From assembly GCA_014607495.2 (NCBI GenBank), contig CP053148.1:17794001-17858000 (forward strand): DNA of 64,000 nucleotides, in the 5' to 3' direction. Source of the stretch: Carposina sasakii. Taxonomy: Eukaryota > Arthropoda > Insecta > Lepidoptera > Carposinidae. This document shows positions 12,541 through 24,636 of the stretch, piece after piece. Position numbers and translations under genes: made by a program. Below the pieces are notes generated by a model, which saw only the letters and a program-made list of their open reading frames with translations, searched no databases and had not been told where the DNA came from. The first letter of the stretch is position 1; each line of letters begins with the position of its first letter.

Positions 12541-13144
12541 TGTGGGTAATTAAATCTAATTTTCTACAGCAATGCCAAAAAGAAAGGTAAGATATGTTTT
12601 TAGGAAAATATTTTAGATGGCTAGGCGTATAGTAGTCGAAATTTTTTTTTTTCACATCTCATGTTAAAATAAAGTTAATTTTAGATTTTTGAAATAGCAT
12701 TTTAAGTAATCTGCCTGTCTTAAACATAAAGGGTAAGTAAGCTAATAACACCTTCAAGTCCTTTATTCCAAGAGAAGATGAACGTTCTTGCAATCGACAT
12801 CAGCTGTAAACACAATCGTTGGTCTTTTTTAGTTTATTTAGCTTTTGGGATAATGAAAGTCCCGAAGGCTGAATTGCAATAACGTAGAGAATGAGATCCA
12901 GATTATCTAGTTCATTCTAGACCATCTATATTATTGTGATTTTTACCTAAAGAAGGATGCCCATCATCCATACATGTGATGACCTGTCATTCTAGTTTTT
13001 TATTCGGCAATGTATATTAAATATGAGAGATGTATTATGAACTTGACTATTTCTTGAACCTATATTTTCAATTTGGCTTCATTTGTAAGTCAGGAAAATA
13101 TTTTACAGCAAAATCAATAATTGAGGTTATGTAGCCAAGTAGGT

Positions 13145-13586
13145 ATTGTCCGTTTCTTCATAGAATAGTTCCGATGAAGGATAGCGCTAGTTACTATGTG
13201 CACTACCACATTATCTGTGTCACTGCATACAAGAAATGATAGTTCCAAAATCAGGCACGGGAATTATTCTATGAACTATATACGGTGAAACGCACAATGG
13301 CAACTAATTTTTAACTCACTATTGAGGATTTTCTCAACGTTTCCTTTTATTATCATTATCATGAATTCAGAAACCGTTTGCACTAAAGACAATGGCTGTA
13401 TAGGCATATTTCCCTTAGGGATAAAGCAAATAAAAAAATAACAAAAAAAGTACAGTCCGTTTAATGCGATAATTCCTGTGACTAATTTCGGAACTGACAT
13501 TTTTCATATGCAGTGACACAAAAAATGTGGGCATGCACATAGTAAGCGCCATCCTTCATCGGAACCATTCTATGAAAGGGACAATA
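13145..13586. mobile_element. Foldback/MITE element with ~125-140 bp inverted arms
   Basis: The left arm (about 13145-13275) and right arm (about 13450-13586) are reverse complements of each other with scattered mismatches. Shared words include 'GGTTCCGATGAAGGAT', 'CTATGTGCA' and 'GTGTCACTGCATA'. The ~175-bp centre is AT-rich and non-coding. A single-arm relative lies at 15927-16060. Confidence 0.7.
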
Positions 13587-13920
13587 TGAACATGAAGTTG
13601 ACAGTGCATTCCTTTATTGATACGTTCATAATGGCTGCGTTTGTAATGATTAAATTCAAGTAAAACATATCGAAACACACAAAATATTTACTTTTTTTCT
13701 ACATTGTAGTTTTTTAATTTGATTTTCATTTCGTAATAAACAAAAAATTACGTATTTTTCTGAACATGTCTCATCAATATACACGACAACATGTATTTTT
13801 AAATTTGACAGGTCATGAATGGGCATTGTCCTTTATCCTGTTGTGAGATGGCGGTTTACTAGAATACATATGTTGCATCTGCTATCATGCATGTCGACTA
13901 AGGAATCATCTTTTTATTCT

Positions 13921-14168
13921 TCATCTTCAGCCTATTGCAGTCCACTGCTGGACGTAGGCCTCCCCCAGGGCACGCCACAAGGCTACTGCCACAGGGGAGT
14001 TTTGCCCATAGTCACCACGCTGGGCAGGCGGGTTAGTAACCGCAGTGTGATTTTCGGACTATGTTGTTAACACGCGCTGCTGCCCACCTCCCGAAAACCC
14101 TTAATCGCCTCGTACGATACCCACGGGCAGGGGTGGTACAAACTCTACTCTGCCGGCACCACGCGGCT
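13921..14168 (-). repeat. RTE-tailed SINE-like repeat, full length
   Basis: Intact minus-strand copy from 'TCATCTTCAGCCTATTGCAG' to 'GCCGGCACCACGCGGCT', close to the copy at 11667-11914. A 14234-14280 fragment of the 'TTTTTATCCCGGGAAAA' repeat follows. Confidence 0.85.
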
Positions 14169-15250
14169 AAAGGAATCATAGACGTACGAGTAGTAAAATT
14201 CAGAGACGTTCAGGTACAGGTAGTCTCAAGCCTTAGAAAGAGCTAATTTTTATCCCGGGAAAACATATTTTTCTCTGATAATTTTGTAATGTCTGTAACA
14301 ATGTCGCGAGGTATCATCTCATATTTTTAAAACAAAGGACTCTCTATATAGTAGCAAACAAACTAAGAACTGTTATCCTAATTTACTTTCATAATAATTA
14401 TTCCATTTTATAATATTCCATTTCAAAGGAAAAAATGATCCTCGTATTTTTTATATGATAAGTTCCGTTCCCACTCACAATAATAGTTTTATAATCTGTA
14501 GTGTTTAACAGCTTAGGTACGTGTAATATTCTTGTATTAATAAATAGATCAGAGCAGACTACTATACAGCGTATTATTGCACATATGTAAACCTAAACCT
14601 AATCTGTTAATTAATTCTGTACAGAGCGTTAATTACTGCGCTGAAGTAAATCACTCCCCTTTGCAGTTAAAATACATAACCTCAAACACCTCGAGGCGAG
14701 ACGAGATGGCACTGTGTGCGTAATCTCAACAAGTTTACTGCGACCTTCGCTGGCGTCGCCACTGTCTTTCCAACATACAAATTCTGACGAGACAACTTCC
14801 AAGGTGGAAGCTTCCGCTGTTTTCCGCTGGACCATGACAGTTGTGGTACTGACGTGCGTACACTGTGTATGTTAACGCACACTAAGATTGAAATATAAGG
14901 CTGGTACACATCTTTTTGTTTCAATAAATATAGTTATCGGAGTCTTAAAACTACGCGTGTTATTTGTATTATAAATGTTACTACTAGAAAAATCATTGAG
15001 AATCTATTGTAATTTATGTACCACAAAATATCCTTATGTACATATATAATGAATGCATAAGAAAAAATATGATTTTAAAGATAAGTATAAAATCATATCT
15101 ACCTACCCCGTAAGGGATAAAGGCGTGATTATATATTATGTATATATGTATAAAATCATACAATTTTGATTATTTGACAAATGATTTAGTAAAAAAAAAT
15201 CACTTATTTTATTAGTAATGTAAGGTCCACTTGCAGCAAATGCGTTTATC

Positions 15251-15314
15251 TAGATCAAAGACAATTATTATTAAGTATAATTAATTATAGCAGGTTATAA
15301 TTGTCTTTGATCTA
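15251..15314. repeat. Small inverted repeat
   Basis: TAGATCAAAGACAATTA and its exact reverse complement TAATTGTCTTTGATCTA flank a 30-bp AT-rich centre. Probably a small MITE or part of one. Confidence 0.6.
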
Positions 15315-15548
15315 AATTTAATTTTGAATGACATTAAATAACATATGACGTCTTTTTCTGTTTGTATCAGAAGAAGCAGGACGATATATTCGCTAATTCG
15401 CGATTTAAATTAAATCTAGATTGACGAAGCTGTGAGCTCGCCTAATTGATGGCGGTTACAAAAAAAGTTATATACCAAAGGCAAGCTTGGACGTGTTATT
15501 AATATACTATTTAATAAGTACCCAGGTAATTAATATTGATATTATAGT

Positions 15549-15676
15549 ACATCAACTATACCAACCCTCAAAATTGGTCAGAAGTGGCACCATGTGGTTC
15601 TATCGGCCCTTGGTGCTCTGCCTACCCCGTAAGGGATAAAGGCATGATTATATGTATGTATGTATGTATGTATGTA
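15549..15676 (+). repeat. 'ACCCCGTAAGGGATAAAGGC' tail repeat
   Basis: Contains 'AAAATTGGTCAGAAGTGGCA', 'CGGCCCTTGGTGCTC' and 'TACCCCGTAAGGGATAAAGG', ending in a (TATG)n microsatellite. The same family occurs at 50361-50513, inverted at 41348-41512, and as a fragment near 15106-15150. The terminal simple repeat suggests a LINE or SINE 3' end. Confidence 0.7.
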
Positions 15677-15926
15677 ATTAATATTGCATTATAACTCAGT
15701 TTTAGCAGGGTTAAAACGTTAGACTATATTTAATTATCCAGTATAAAACTTTAATAGACTTCTAAAACTTGTTCCCAGAACTTCATTAGCCGGGAAACTT
15801 TCTCTTCCCCTTAACACCGTCTTATGTGTGTGTGTGTGCACTTGCGTGTGTGCGTGCAGCCGTGATCGATGAGATGCGACGTTGCCGCTCCGTGCTTCCG
15901 GGACGTTGCCAACTCGCGCTAGGCGT

Positions 15927-16060
15927 ATAGTCCGTTCCAAAGGATAATTCCTATGCCTGATTTGGGAACTAACATTTTTTGTATGCAGTGAAACAGAAAA
16001 CTTTGTCATATACATAGCAACTAGCGCCACATTCATCGGAAGTATACGGTGAAACGCACA
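15927..16060. repeat. Single arm of the 13145-type foldback element
   Basis: Shares 'AAAGGATAATTCCTATGCC', 'TTTTTTGTATGCAGTGA' and 'TATACGGTGAAACGCACA' with the foldback at 13145-13586. Only one arm is present, so it is a partial copy. Confidence 0.6.
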
Positions 16061-17177
16061 TTAGATCAGTGTGAGCCTTTTTCCAGATGTCCCAGACTCG
16101 GGGCTTTTTTTTAATAAGTTCGATTGAAGGTTTAGATTGAAATCGGTTTCAAAGCTTTGGCGTTGTGTTAGGTTTTTTTTTATTGCTATATACGACTAGG
16201 GCGGGAGATTGAAGAGGTAGAGTTAATTGAAATTGTATCATAATGAAATTACTATAGGTACTACTTATTACTTGTTGATATACAATCGCTTGTAGAATCA
16301 TGGGTAAGGTCTAAGGATTTTCATTAATTGTTGTCAAAATCATTTTATTCTTGTGACTTTATAAAAACAACGCGTATTTTTTTTTACACAACGGATACTT
16401 AAATCCATCTTTGTATTCACAATATCTATCAGTCATACAAACAGACAAAGACTTCCGACATACAAACATACAGAATTGCTTTTTTTATTTATGTAAGCAT
16501 TTTCCACATTTTCCCGTAACATACCTACATAAACTTTTCTTTTTGTCCGTATTTCCAACATCCAGCCGCCTTATGACGACTTTTCGCGAAATAACGGCTT
16601 ACGATTACGCCCCTCCACAGAAAAACCTCTGCCGAAGAAAACAAGCACTGAAATGGCAGCCAATAAGCTTCGAAATTCGAAACAATTTCAAACTTGGAAC
16701 TGGATGAAAAAAAAAAACAAACTCCTCTGAACCGTTCGCTCGGATAGGCGTTATCGCATTACGATTCTGTAAGGACGGCTACAGACAGGCCATTCGAAAT
16801 TGCCATCATTGGGCCATTGTGATTGTCCATTTTGTATAAAAAGCTTGGTTAACTGATCCGAAGCATTGTATTTTTTTAAATTGATTTTCTCTTGTATAAG
16901 CGATTTACACAGCTCTACTTGCCACCTACTGATAATAAAGCTCATGTCACTAAATTCTACGATTCTATTTAAGAACCAAGATAGAATAATTGAACTCATA
17001 TAATACAATCACTCTACCGCACACTATCCGTAGCGCTACTACGAGCCTACTAACTATGGCAATATTGGTATGTATAGGCTAACTGGTGAAAAGTTTTGCA
17101 CACGTCTGCCCAACCTCCTTGGAGCATACTCGTAATGGGCGGGACTATTATGTATGTATATATTCCAAAAAAACTAC

Positions 17178-17212
17178 AATTTCTATAAATCAAAACTTGA
17201 TTTATAGAAATT
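17178..17212. repeat. Perfect 16-bp hairpin with 3-nt loop
   Basis: AATTTCTATAAATCAA, loop AAC, then the exact complement. The stem is too short for a typical animal pre-miRNA. It may be the core of a small palindromic element. Confidence 0.6.
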
Positions 17213-18514
17213 TTATCCGCACTTATCAATACTTGTAATTATAAAAGATAGAAGTTTATTTTTACGAATAATCTAATATGCACTACTATTTTATAACTAT
17301 AGTTACAATCGTGGCTACAAATCTCCTCATATTGTGTTTCGAAATAAACTCTTCATCGAATGCGACTACAATAGCATGCCCTTAATTGCCCCAGTGGTAT
17401 CCGACCACTGAATACGTCCTAGTTTGCAGGAGCCCTAAGGAAGCAGGACCGGGGCCAGTAGAGTACACGTATCCGTAGTATATCCGTCGATCAAATTGGT
17501 CGAGCGTTTAAGTTAGGAACCGCAATGTATGTTAAATACAGGCGATCCAGCATATAAGTGTAGATTGGCGTTTAGTATGTCTTTTGACATAAGATCGCGA
17601 ACCATTGCTTGTTTGCTATTAAAAAGGTTGAACCAATTAATAACATAATGGTAAATGCAGTAAATTATAGATTGAATTTGAATTAATATATAGGTATTTA
17701 TTAATTGAGCCCTGAAAAACACCATATTTCATGTTATATCAATTTAATGAGTTTACACTTTAAATATTTAATAATGATAGTAGTCGATGGCTAGGTCCGT
17801 AATATTCTATACCATATTTACATTTTCCTGGTCGCTTCCTGTTGATCCTGGTTTACAGGTATTGCAGTGACGGAAATGAATGGTGGGCCAATGCCGCCGG
17901 TAGAAACGATATCTAAGTGAGATATTAGGTATAGTCATTTTTCATCTGATTTCAGTGAGTTGTAGTCTGTTTGTTTGATAGCCTTTTCCGGGTTAACGGA
18001 TATGTCAGAATCCTTTATTAAGGTCCGATTTTTGTACTAATTAGATAGCCTATGTGAAGGATGAAGTTTATGCTGTCTCTCTCATGATCAAGTTTTATAG
18101 AAATTCTATTCATCATCAACTTTATCCATCACATAAACTTTCTGACATTTGAGAGAATCGGCTTCGAGTCGTAAAAAGCTATCAAACAAACGTGCAATAT
18201 ATTTGAGAAAAATGGTACAAATTAATATTCCCCAACCATCCACGAGCGCAGCAGCCTGCAGCGACCCTTACCACCTCCCCCCTGCCCTCTGCCCCCCGCC
18301 CCCGTACGACGCTCTAAGCTCATTTCCGGGGCGCCGGCTGCCTGTATTAATTTTAAATTAAGTATGGGTAACGCGACGTAAACAAGTAGGTATATGTTGT
18401 AAGACTAAAGCTTTGGTTTGATAGGATAGCGGCGCCGTCATATTACGGTCGTGGGAACTTTTCAAAGGACGGTATCAAGATGGCTTTCTTTTTACTTTAT
18501 GATATGTTATTCGT

Positions 18515-18650
18515 TGTGTGGTTTCAGCAGAATAGCACCACCCCATAGGTATGAAGGGGCGATTAAGGGTTTCCGGGAGGTGGACAGCAGCGTCTCATGT
18601 GGTGACAACGACAACATAGTACGAAAATTACCGTGGTCATGCCTACCCTA
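18515..18650 (+). repeat. RTE-tailed SINE-like repeat, diverged 5' half
   Basis: Contains 'GGGGCGATTAAGGGTTTCCG' followed by 'GGAGGTGGACAGCAGCGTCT'. The 3' half is lost after 'GTGGTCATGCC'. Confidence 0.65.
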
Positions 18651-19360
18651 AGAAAACCGCCGTGCCTGTAGCCTGGCGCTGCTGTCAAATATCTTCAGAG
18701 ATAGGATGATGACGTTACTTTGCTTTTAAGTAATTGTTATGTCTTCTTCAACGCTTTAGTAATAAATTATGTATTAAGCATTGTTTAATTCTTATGAGCA
18801 TACTGTCTTCAAGCAGAGGTCTTCATATGTAATAAATTTTGTATTAAGCATAATAGTAAAACCCTTAGACAAATAAAACAAAGATAATAAACATAAAATT
18901 TCTGCTCTTTTTTAATTGAGCATACATTGTTAAGTGTACCTAGAGTCATCAGTGCGGGTGCAACTGCCATGTATGCTGATAAGATCATCTATCCCCTCTA
19001 TGATAAACATGGCTGTGGGTTCTCCTTTAGGACCCTGCGGTTCTGACTATAGACGCGGTTATGTTATGTATGTATTTTAAATGCTATTTTCCTGTAGTAT
19101 CTAATAATAACCAAAAATTATAACTGCAACGCGGTGATCTGATTTCTTGCGTTGAAACTTCAGCAATCCGGCGATATGACCATTGCACACGGCATCCGAA
19201 CCGAATCCTCAAACTTGCCAGATTTCCGGAAGGGAAATTCAAATTTTTGGCGATTGGTAGGTATATAAGTGGGTCTTGTTTTATTAACTAGTAATTGCCA
19301 GTGATGGATATTCGGTAATAATATATCTTATTATTGTATTTTCTGAAATGTGTTCAATAT

Positions 19361-19508
19361 GGCCGATTCCGGCAGTCACACTTAAACCTAAACGTAAAAT
19401 TAGTCCTACCTGTCCTGTTCTCTCTCAGCCATTTATGTTAAGAAGGGAGAGAGATAGACCTGACTAAGATTAGGTTTAGGTTTAAACGTGACTGCCGTAA
19501 TCGACCCT
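19361..19508. mobile_element. Foldback element with ~60-bp arms
   Basis: The left arm begins 'GGCCGATTCCGGCAGTCAC' and the right arm ends 'GTGACTGCCGTAATCGACC'; the arms are imperfect inverted copies sharing 'TTTAAACCTAAAC'. The whole unit is about 148 bp and folds on itself with a short centre. Non-coding. Confidence 0.65.
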
Positions 19509-20172
19509 AATGTAGGTATAAGTAATGAGCTACTTTTTGACGTACTCATTCCATTGAGAAGAAAAATTCTCTCCTACGTCAAAAATTATTTTTGAAAGAC
19601 AATTATTCGTTTTTACGTAAAACTAGCACGCAGTACAGTTTCATGCCGATGCGGAGTTTCACTAGAAAAACAGTCGACTATGTAACTTAGGGGTGCACTT
19701 TCAGACGAGGATCAAAAAAAATCAAGACAACAATACACATTTTAAATGCGCTGCTACTAGGCACCTGAAACTTGGAGGGTGTGTTCTTTATATGACGCAG
19801 GCATTCGATAGGAAATGATTTCCCGTTTCCACGGGAACTACAAAAGGGGGCATTCTAATGTTTACTCGTAGGTACGTAGTCGTAGGCTTCCGGTAGTAGG
19901 TATTCCAGTACCTAATTATTCCACCAATTGATATAACATAATGATTTAGATTTAGGGCATCAGTGCAGGTAGAAATTAGCCAGTTCCAATCAAATCCATT
20001 CCCGACGTATCCAATTAACTTCGTGGTATATCGAACGAAAATATCGAATGTAATATCGAAAGCGGACAGATTTTAATTAATCGATTAGGTAATCTGACTC
20101 GTGCTTTTAATTGGCAAATGAAATGTCGAAGTTTGATGAAAATCTCTTTAGTACAGATTTAGCTCCATAGTT

Positions 20173-20622
20173 TTTAAAGAACCGGCCGAGTGCAAAGCAC
20201 ACTAGGTAGGTATATACTCTTGCCGATTGTTAAGTATATATTTTTTTCTCTTGATATAGGAAATATGTGAAATAAAAAATTACAAAGGTTGAATTCTACT
20301 CTAAAGTTATACTCAAAGAATATACTTACTCTCTTGGTTAGACTTGAATGATTCTTAGGATTTCGTACCTCGAAAGGAAAAAACGGTACTCTTTATTTTA
20401 TTTTATTTATTCAACAAAAAAAAAACAAAAAAAGGGAATCAAAGCCTACAGGGTACTTCCTTAAACACAGAATTGTAAAATTTGGTACGAAGCAACGTGT
20501 TATAGCACAGATAAAGGAAAATATGCGATAACCGTACATTTTTTGTTATTTATATCATAATAAAACAGGTTTGTAAGGAACCCTCGCTGCGCGAGTCCGC
20601 CTCGCACTTGGCCGGTTTTTTA
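20173..20622. mobile_element. Repeat with AACCGGCC termini
   Basis: Left end 'AAGAACCGGCCGAGTGCAAA' and right end 'CTCGCACTTGGCCGGTTTTT' are inverted. The interior includes a long A-run near 20418-20437 and the 'GAACCCTCGCTGCGCGAGTC' block. A fragment of the same family lies at 20722-20765 and a longer relative at 62945-63391. Confidence 0.6.
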
Positions 20623-21360
20623 CTATGTTCCGCTTGATTTCGATGAAAGAATCCCGTTTTTTTCACTCAAAAAGTTCCTAAATCCCGATTTGGCAAAAAA
20701 AAATGTGGCAACGCTGGTACGGAACCCTCGCTGCGCGAGTACGACTCGCACTTTACTGGTTTTTATATACATACATATGCACATGGCTGTGTTCTCAAAA
20801 ATATGGTAGTCAGGAGTGCAGGTTAGCGAAGGAGATCTTTCAGTCACGTTAGTATAACGGGCTCAGATGTAAATATCCGTACAAAAAATATTTGACTTCT
20901 TATATTTTTTATAACTTCTTTTGTACATTTCACCCACCTACTTATTTAGTAAAATAATGTGATTTTAAATATACTAACGCCATCTAAACTATGTAAACTC
21001 AACTATATTTATAGTTATACTTACGCCCTCTATCCAAAAGTCGGTGGACTAACACTCTGAGGGCTGCAGTGTCGGAGGGTGAAAGGGCCACCAAAGGTTA
21101 ATCTTTATGTTCACACATTTGAGGTTCACACCCTTGTTGGCCGGGTATGTGCATTATGAAGAAAATGAATATGACAAATATTATTTTCCTTTCTCTTGCA
21201 TTTTTGAAGTTATGTGGTTTTCTTCGTAGGCGTCATGTTATGTTTTTTGGATCTCTTTAAAATTTGATGTTGCTTCTACATTTATTCTTTCATTTTACGA
21301 AAAAACATTATATAATAGCGCAGTTATTATTGAAATAGAATTGTAAGTGTACTTGAGCTG

Positions 21361-21627
21361 AGGGGTCATCCATAAATTACGTCACACGAATTTCATGATT
21401 TTTTGCCCCCCCCACCTCCTTGTCACAGCTGGTCACATCTGTGTGGACCCCTCTCCCTAGTGTGACGTCACATTTAGCTTTTTTGCAAATTTATATTTTG
21501 AGATTATTGAATGAAAATGTGACGTCACGGAATTTAGGACCCCTCCCACCCCCTTGTCACACAATGTCACAATTTGACGACCCCCTCCCTCCCCATTAAC
21601 CTGTGACGTAATACATGGATGGCCCCT
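21361..21627. mobile_element. MITE with 25-bp inverted repeats
   Basis: Left end AGGGGTCATCCATAAATTAC and right end GTAATACATGGATGGCCCCT, extending inward to GTCAC/GTGAC. The interior is C-rich and symmetric, with repeated 'TGTGACGTCAC'-type words. It lies about 300 bp beyond the stop codon of the DRC11-like gene and has no coding capacity. Confidence 0.75.
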
Positions 21628-21930
21628 GATGCGGGGCTTCACTAAAATACATTAGCTGCATCTCCGTTCGTGCATTTCGTAAAAGTCGAATAAGGACCTC
21701 GAGCACTCGAGGCGATAAGTGCTTACTTATTACTGATCATCAACATCTGTCCAGCTATGCTAATCGTGTGTGATCTCCTTTATGTTTCTGCAGGTCTAAT
21801 TACCCCATTTTGGGAACACTGGGTATTCCTGGATCATCAACCAACATAATACGAAGCTATAAATTAAATGTAAAATGAGTAAATAAAAAGAAACAGCAGA
21901 TAAGTTTGTATATAGGTAATATAATTTTCC

Positions 21931-24636
21931 TCAAGGCTTGTTCTTCTTTTTCTCCTTTTTCAGCTTGTACTGTAGTTGAGAATCTAACATGGTCATCAAG
22001 TCCCTGTACTTCTCACCCCACGCCGAGTACGATAGGTACCACTCTTTGTACAGATTGTAGTCAAACTGATCCATATACGTCGGGCCTTCGACATCAAGAA
22101 CGGCATTCAATACCTCCATAGGCTCCAAAGGTTTGTGGTACAATTCTGGTATTCGATTACCATGCAACAAATTCTGCAGACCATTCACAATAGAGTAGAT
22201 GTTATATCCACGCAAAGCTTGAGCAAGACTGTGGACGTTTATATTTCTTTTGACGCCATGGTAATCCATCAGCATTTTAGTCAATATAAACGATATAGTC
22301 GCATAATCGCTTCTAGGTAACATCAAAACTGTCGGAAATGCTTTATACATTAAAGGAGCTTTAGATAACCATGGCATAGATGCAGTCCCCAAAATCAGTA
22401 TCTTATCAGTAGCGGTCAACGGTTTGATGAACTCCTTAAAAAAGTCTTTCTGCAATCTGGTTGGATCAAACTGCTTCTCTTCTTTTGGCACCTTTTTGTA
22501 GAACAGCTTATCTGCCTCATCAACTAATATGACTGTTGGTTGCATCATTCGGCTTATTTTATTAACATAAGTGTACATTGTTTTTATCTTTTTAGCAGGA
22601 AATTTGTTATAAACATTCATAGGTGATAGATCAATCAGCAATGCGTTAGTTTCAGTTGCTATTGCATAAATAAGTGTCCGTTTGCCTGCCGATTTAGGCC
22701 CAACGATTAGTTGAGCTCTATCAGCATTCTGACAGTTTGATCCTAGTGCTAAAATACAACGCACTCTAACTTGTTCTCTGATATCCCCAATACAATGTGG
22801 AGGAAAAGAGGGAACCCATGGGATAGCTCTTAGATCAGCTGCTGCATAATTTCTCTCTCCCCAAAATTCATCGAGAGTAATACGGGGGTACTTTCTGACT
22901 ATACATGCATCTGCTAGCTGTTGGAACATTCTCTCAGGCGTAATTCGTTCCTTTTTTGGTGGTTTTTGCTTTTTTGGCTTTTTTCTCTTTTTAGTTAATG
23001 GTTCGGCAATTTCTTGTTGTTGGCAGTCTATTTTAAGAGAATTCTTTAACATTGTCAATTCTATTCTCATCATTTCATCGACTATTGGTCGTAGCTGAAA
23101 TTGTAAATCACTGTAAACATTTTCCGTGATAAGTAATTTCATATAGCCTTGGATAACATGTAGTTGAGCTTCGGGACTAGGAACATCAATAGCGTGCCAT
23201 TGATTTTCAAAATGTTCCCAAGTTTCCTTATATGAATCTGCAAAATGACCAACAGTTAAGTAAATACCTGGATCATTATCAGGATTTAAACGTGACTTTT
23301 TGTAGTCAGCTAATGCTTTTTTTTCTCTTTCCTTAGCTTCAGCGGCTAATCTCTTTTTTTCTTCTCGTTCCAAAAGCTTCTCCGCTTTAATTTGCTCTTT
23401 TGATTTAGGACTTCCAGCTTCTGCTTTAAGACGTTTTACTTCAGCATCGCGCCATTCTATATACTCTGGAACAGTAAAAGTCTCTCCTCTGACAACTAAT
23501 ATAGTGCCACCCTCATCAGGCCACGGATACTCGTCAAAACATCGAGCTTCATTATACCATTCTTGAAACCACTGTCTTATTTCTCCTGATATATCCTCCA
23601 TAATATCGCCTTCACGAAGCCTTAGTACTCGTGCCTTTTCTTTTACATTTTCTGCTAACCATTGATCATAATATTTGCGCCTAAATTCTCGTCTTACTTC
23701 TTTTACCTTTTCTAATTGCACCTTCTCTGAAGGTGGTTTCCAAGAAGGATAAATCATTCCTAATTTAACTCTTAGTATGTCTTCTCTATTATGTTCCCTT
23801 TTTAACTCGAGAAACCTTTTGCAGATTCGTTTTATAAGTTCCGCAGCTCGTTTTCTAATATGTTCTCGCGCTAACGGTGCTTTGGTACCAGCCAGTTCTA
23901 AATATAAATTAGCATTAGTATAGGCTTTATGAGCATTTTCTCTAGTTACAACTCGTGCTCTTTCCATACGTTGTATATTGTTGATGTGCTCATTGTATAT
24001 CGCGAGTAGCCTTTGTTCCTCTATTTCTTGTGGACTTAAAACTACTACTTCTTCTTCAATGATTTCTTCTCCCAAGGCGAGTTTCCTTTTAATTTCGGCA
24101 TCCTTTTCTTCTTGTATTCTCAATTCTTCAGCTAAACGCTCTTCTTCTTGTCGCTCTATTTCCGAAGGTGTAGGTGTAGGGTCCCCTATTCGTTTCCCAG
24201 AAAATATCTCATCAATAATGTATTGCATTTCCTTTTGCCTAATTTCGAAAGGGTAGAAAAATGGGCAGATAATTTCAACGTGCTGTGGTATCATTAGCAA
24301 CTGTTGTAGCGCATTATCCACATATGTGAACTCGAATGCTTCTACTTCTTCCAATGAGCTTTTAAGTTCGAGTATTCGGCATGTGATGGCGTCAATAAGT
24401 TGTTTGATGTAAAATCGCCGCTGTACCTGCTCCATCTGATCGTAGCATTCGCAGAGTCTGTTGTAGATATCGCAGTACTTGCAGTAAACCCTTCCGATCA
24501 TTTCCACCGCAACATTCTGTGGAGCGATCCCTATCTTTTGCACGGCTAGTCGCTGCAGCTTCTCATCTTTCACCAGCGAACTCTGGATGTCTTTCTTGAG
24601 CTCGAGCCAACGTTTGTAGTACTCTTGGTTGGACAT
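21931..24636 (-). CDS. Dynein regulatory complex subunit 11-like AAA protein (IQCA1 family)
   Basis: 901-residue uninterrupted reading frame, about full length for the IQ-and-AAA-domain (IQCA1/DRC11) family. In other organisms this protein is a subunit of the nexin-dynein regulatory complex in motile axonemes. Visible in order: a helical N-terminal half, a charged E/R/K-rich coiled-coil region around residues 155-340 and again near 400-445, a lysine-rich linker (KKRKKPKKQKPPKKE) near 555-570, and a C-terminal AAA module. The P-loop at about 644-652 reads GPKSAGKRT, departing from GxxxxGK[ST] because R follows GK. The Walker B VILVDEAD is near 699-706, followed by a sensor-1-like ILILGTAS. A Lys-rich tail ends the protein. 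The ATG (AAAAATGTCC context) is the first in frame. The gene has no introns. Expected site is sperm flagella and cilia-bearing neurons; that role is inferred from the family. Confidence 0.88.
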   Translation of the reverse strand: MSNQEYYKRWLELKKDIQSSLVKDEKLQRLAVQKIGIAPQNVAVEMIGRVYCKYCDIYNRLCECYDQMEQVQRRFYIKQLIDAITCRILELKSSLEEVEAFEFTYVDNALQQLLMIPQHVEIICPFFYPFEIRQKEMQYIIDEIFSGKRIGDPTPTPSEIERQEEERLAEELRIQEEKDAEIKRKLALGEEIIEEEVVVLSPQEIEEQRLLAIYNEHINNIQRMERARVVTRENAHKAYTNANLYLELAGTKAPLAREHIRKRAAELIKRICKRFLELKREHNREDILRVKLGMIYPSWKPPSEKVQLEKVKEVRREFRRKYYDQWLAENVKEKARVLRLREGDIMEDISGEIRQWFQEWYNEARCFDEYPWPDEGGTILVVRGETFTVPEYIEWRDAEVKRLKAEAGSPKSKEQIKAEKLLEREEKKRLAAEAKEREKKALADYKKSRLNPDNDPGIYLTVGHFADSYKETWEHFENQWHAIDVPSPEAQLHVIQGYMKLLITENVYSDLQFQLRPIVDEMMRIELTMLKNSLKIDCQQQEIAEPLTKKRKKPKKQKPPKKERITPERMFQQLADACIVRKYPRITLDEFWGERNYAAADLRAIPWVPSFPPHCIGDIREQVRVRCILALGSNCQNADRAQLIVGPKSAGKRTLIYAIATETNALLIDLSPMNVYNKFPAKKIKTMYTYVNKISRMMQPTVILVDEADKLFYKKVPKEEKQFDPTRLQKDFFKEFIKPLTATDKILILGTASMPWLSKAPLMYKAFPTVLMLPRSDYATISFILTKMLMDYHGVKRNINVHSLAQALRGYNIYSIVNGLQNLLHGNRIPELYHKPLEPMEVLNAVLDVEGPTYMDQFDYNLYKEWYLSYSAWGEKYRDLMTMLDSQLQYKLKKEKKKNKP

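Noticed and set aside
14629..14924. Coding exon (two overlapping minus-strand frames)
   Set aside because: The region is somewhat GC-richer, but the frames have no motif, and no convincing acceptor/donor pair bounds them.
15645..15680. (TATG)n run as an independent repeat locus
   Set aside because: It is the 3' tail of the dispersed repeat at 15549-15676, as also seen in relatives.
17178..17212. microRNA precursor
   Set aside because: The perfect stem is only 16 bp, shorter than the ~22-bp duplex region needed, with a 3-nt loop.
18149..18361. Proline-rich exon with a PPPPY motif
   Set aside because: Generated by a C-rich tract (CACCTCCCCCCTGCCCTCTG); no flanking splice sites I trust and no other frame support.
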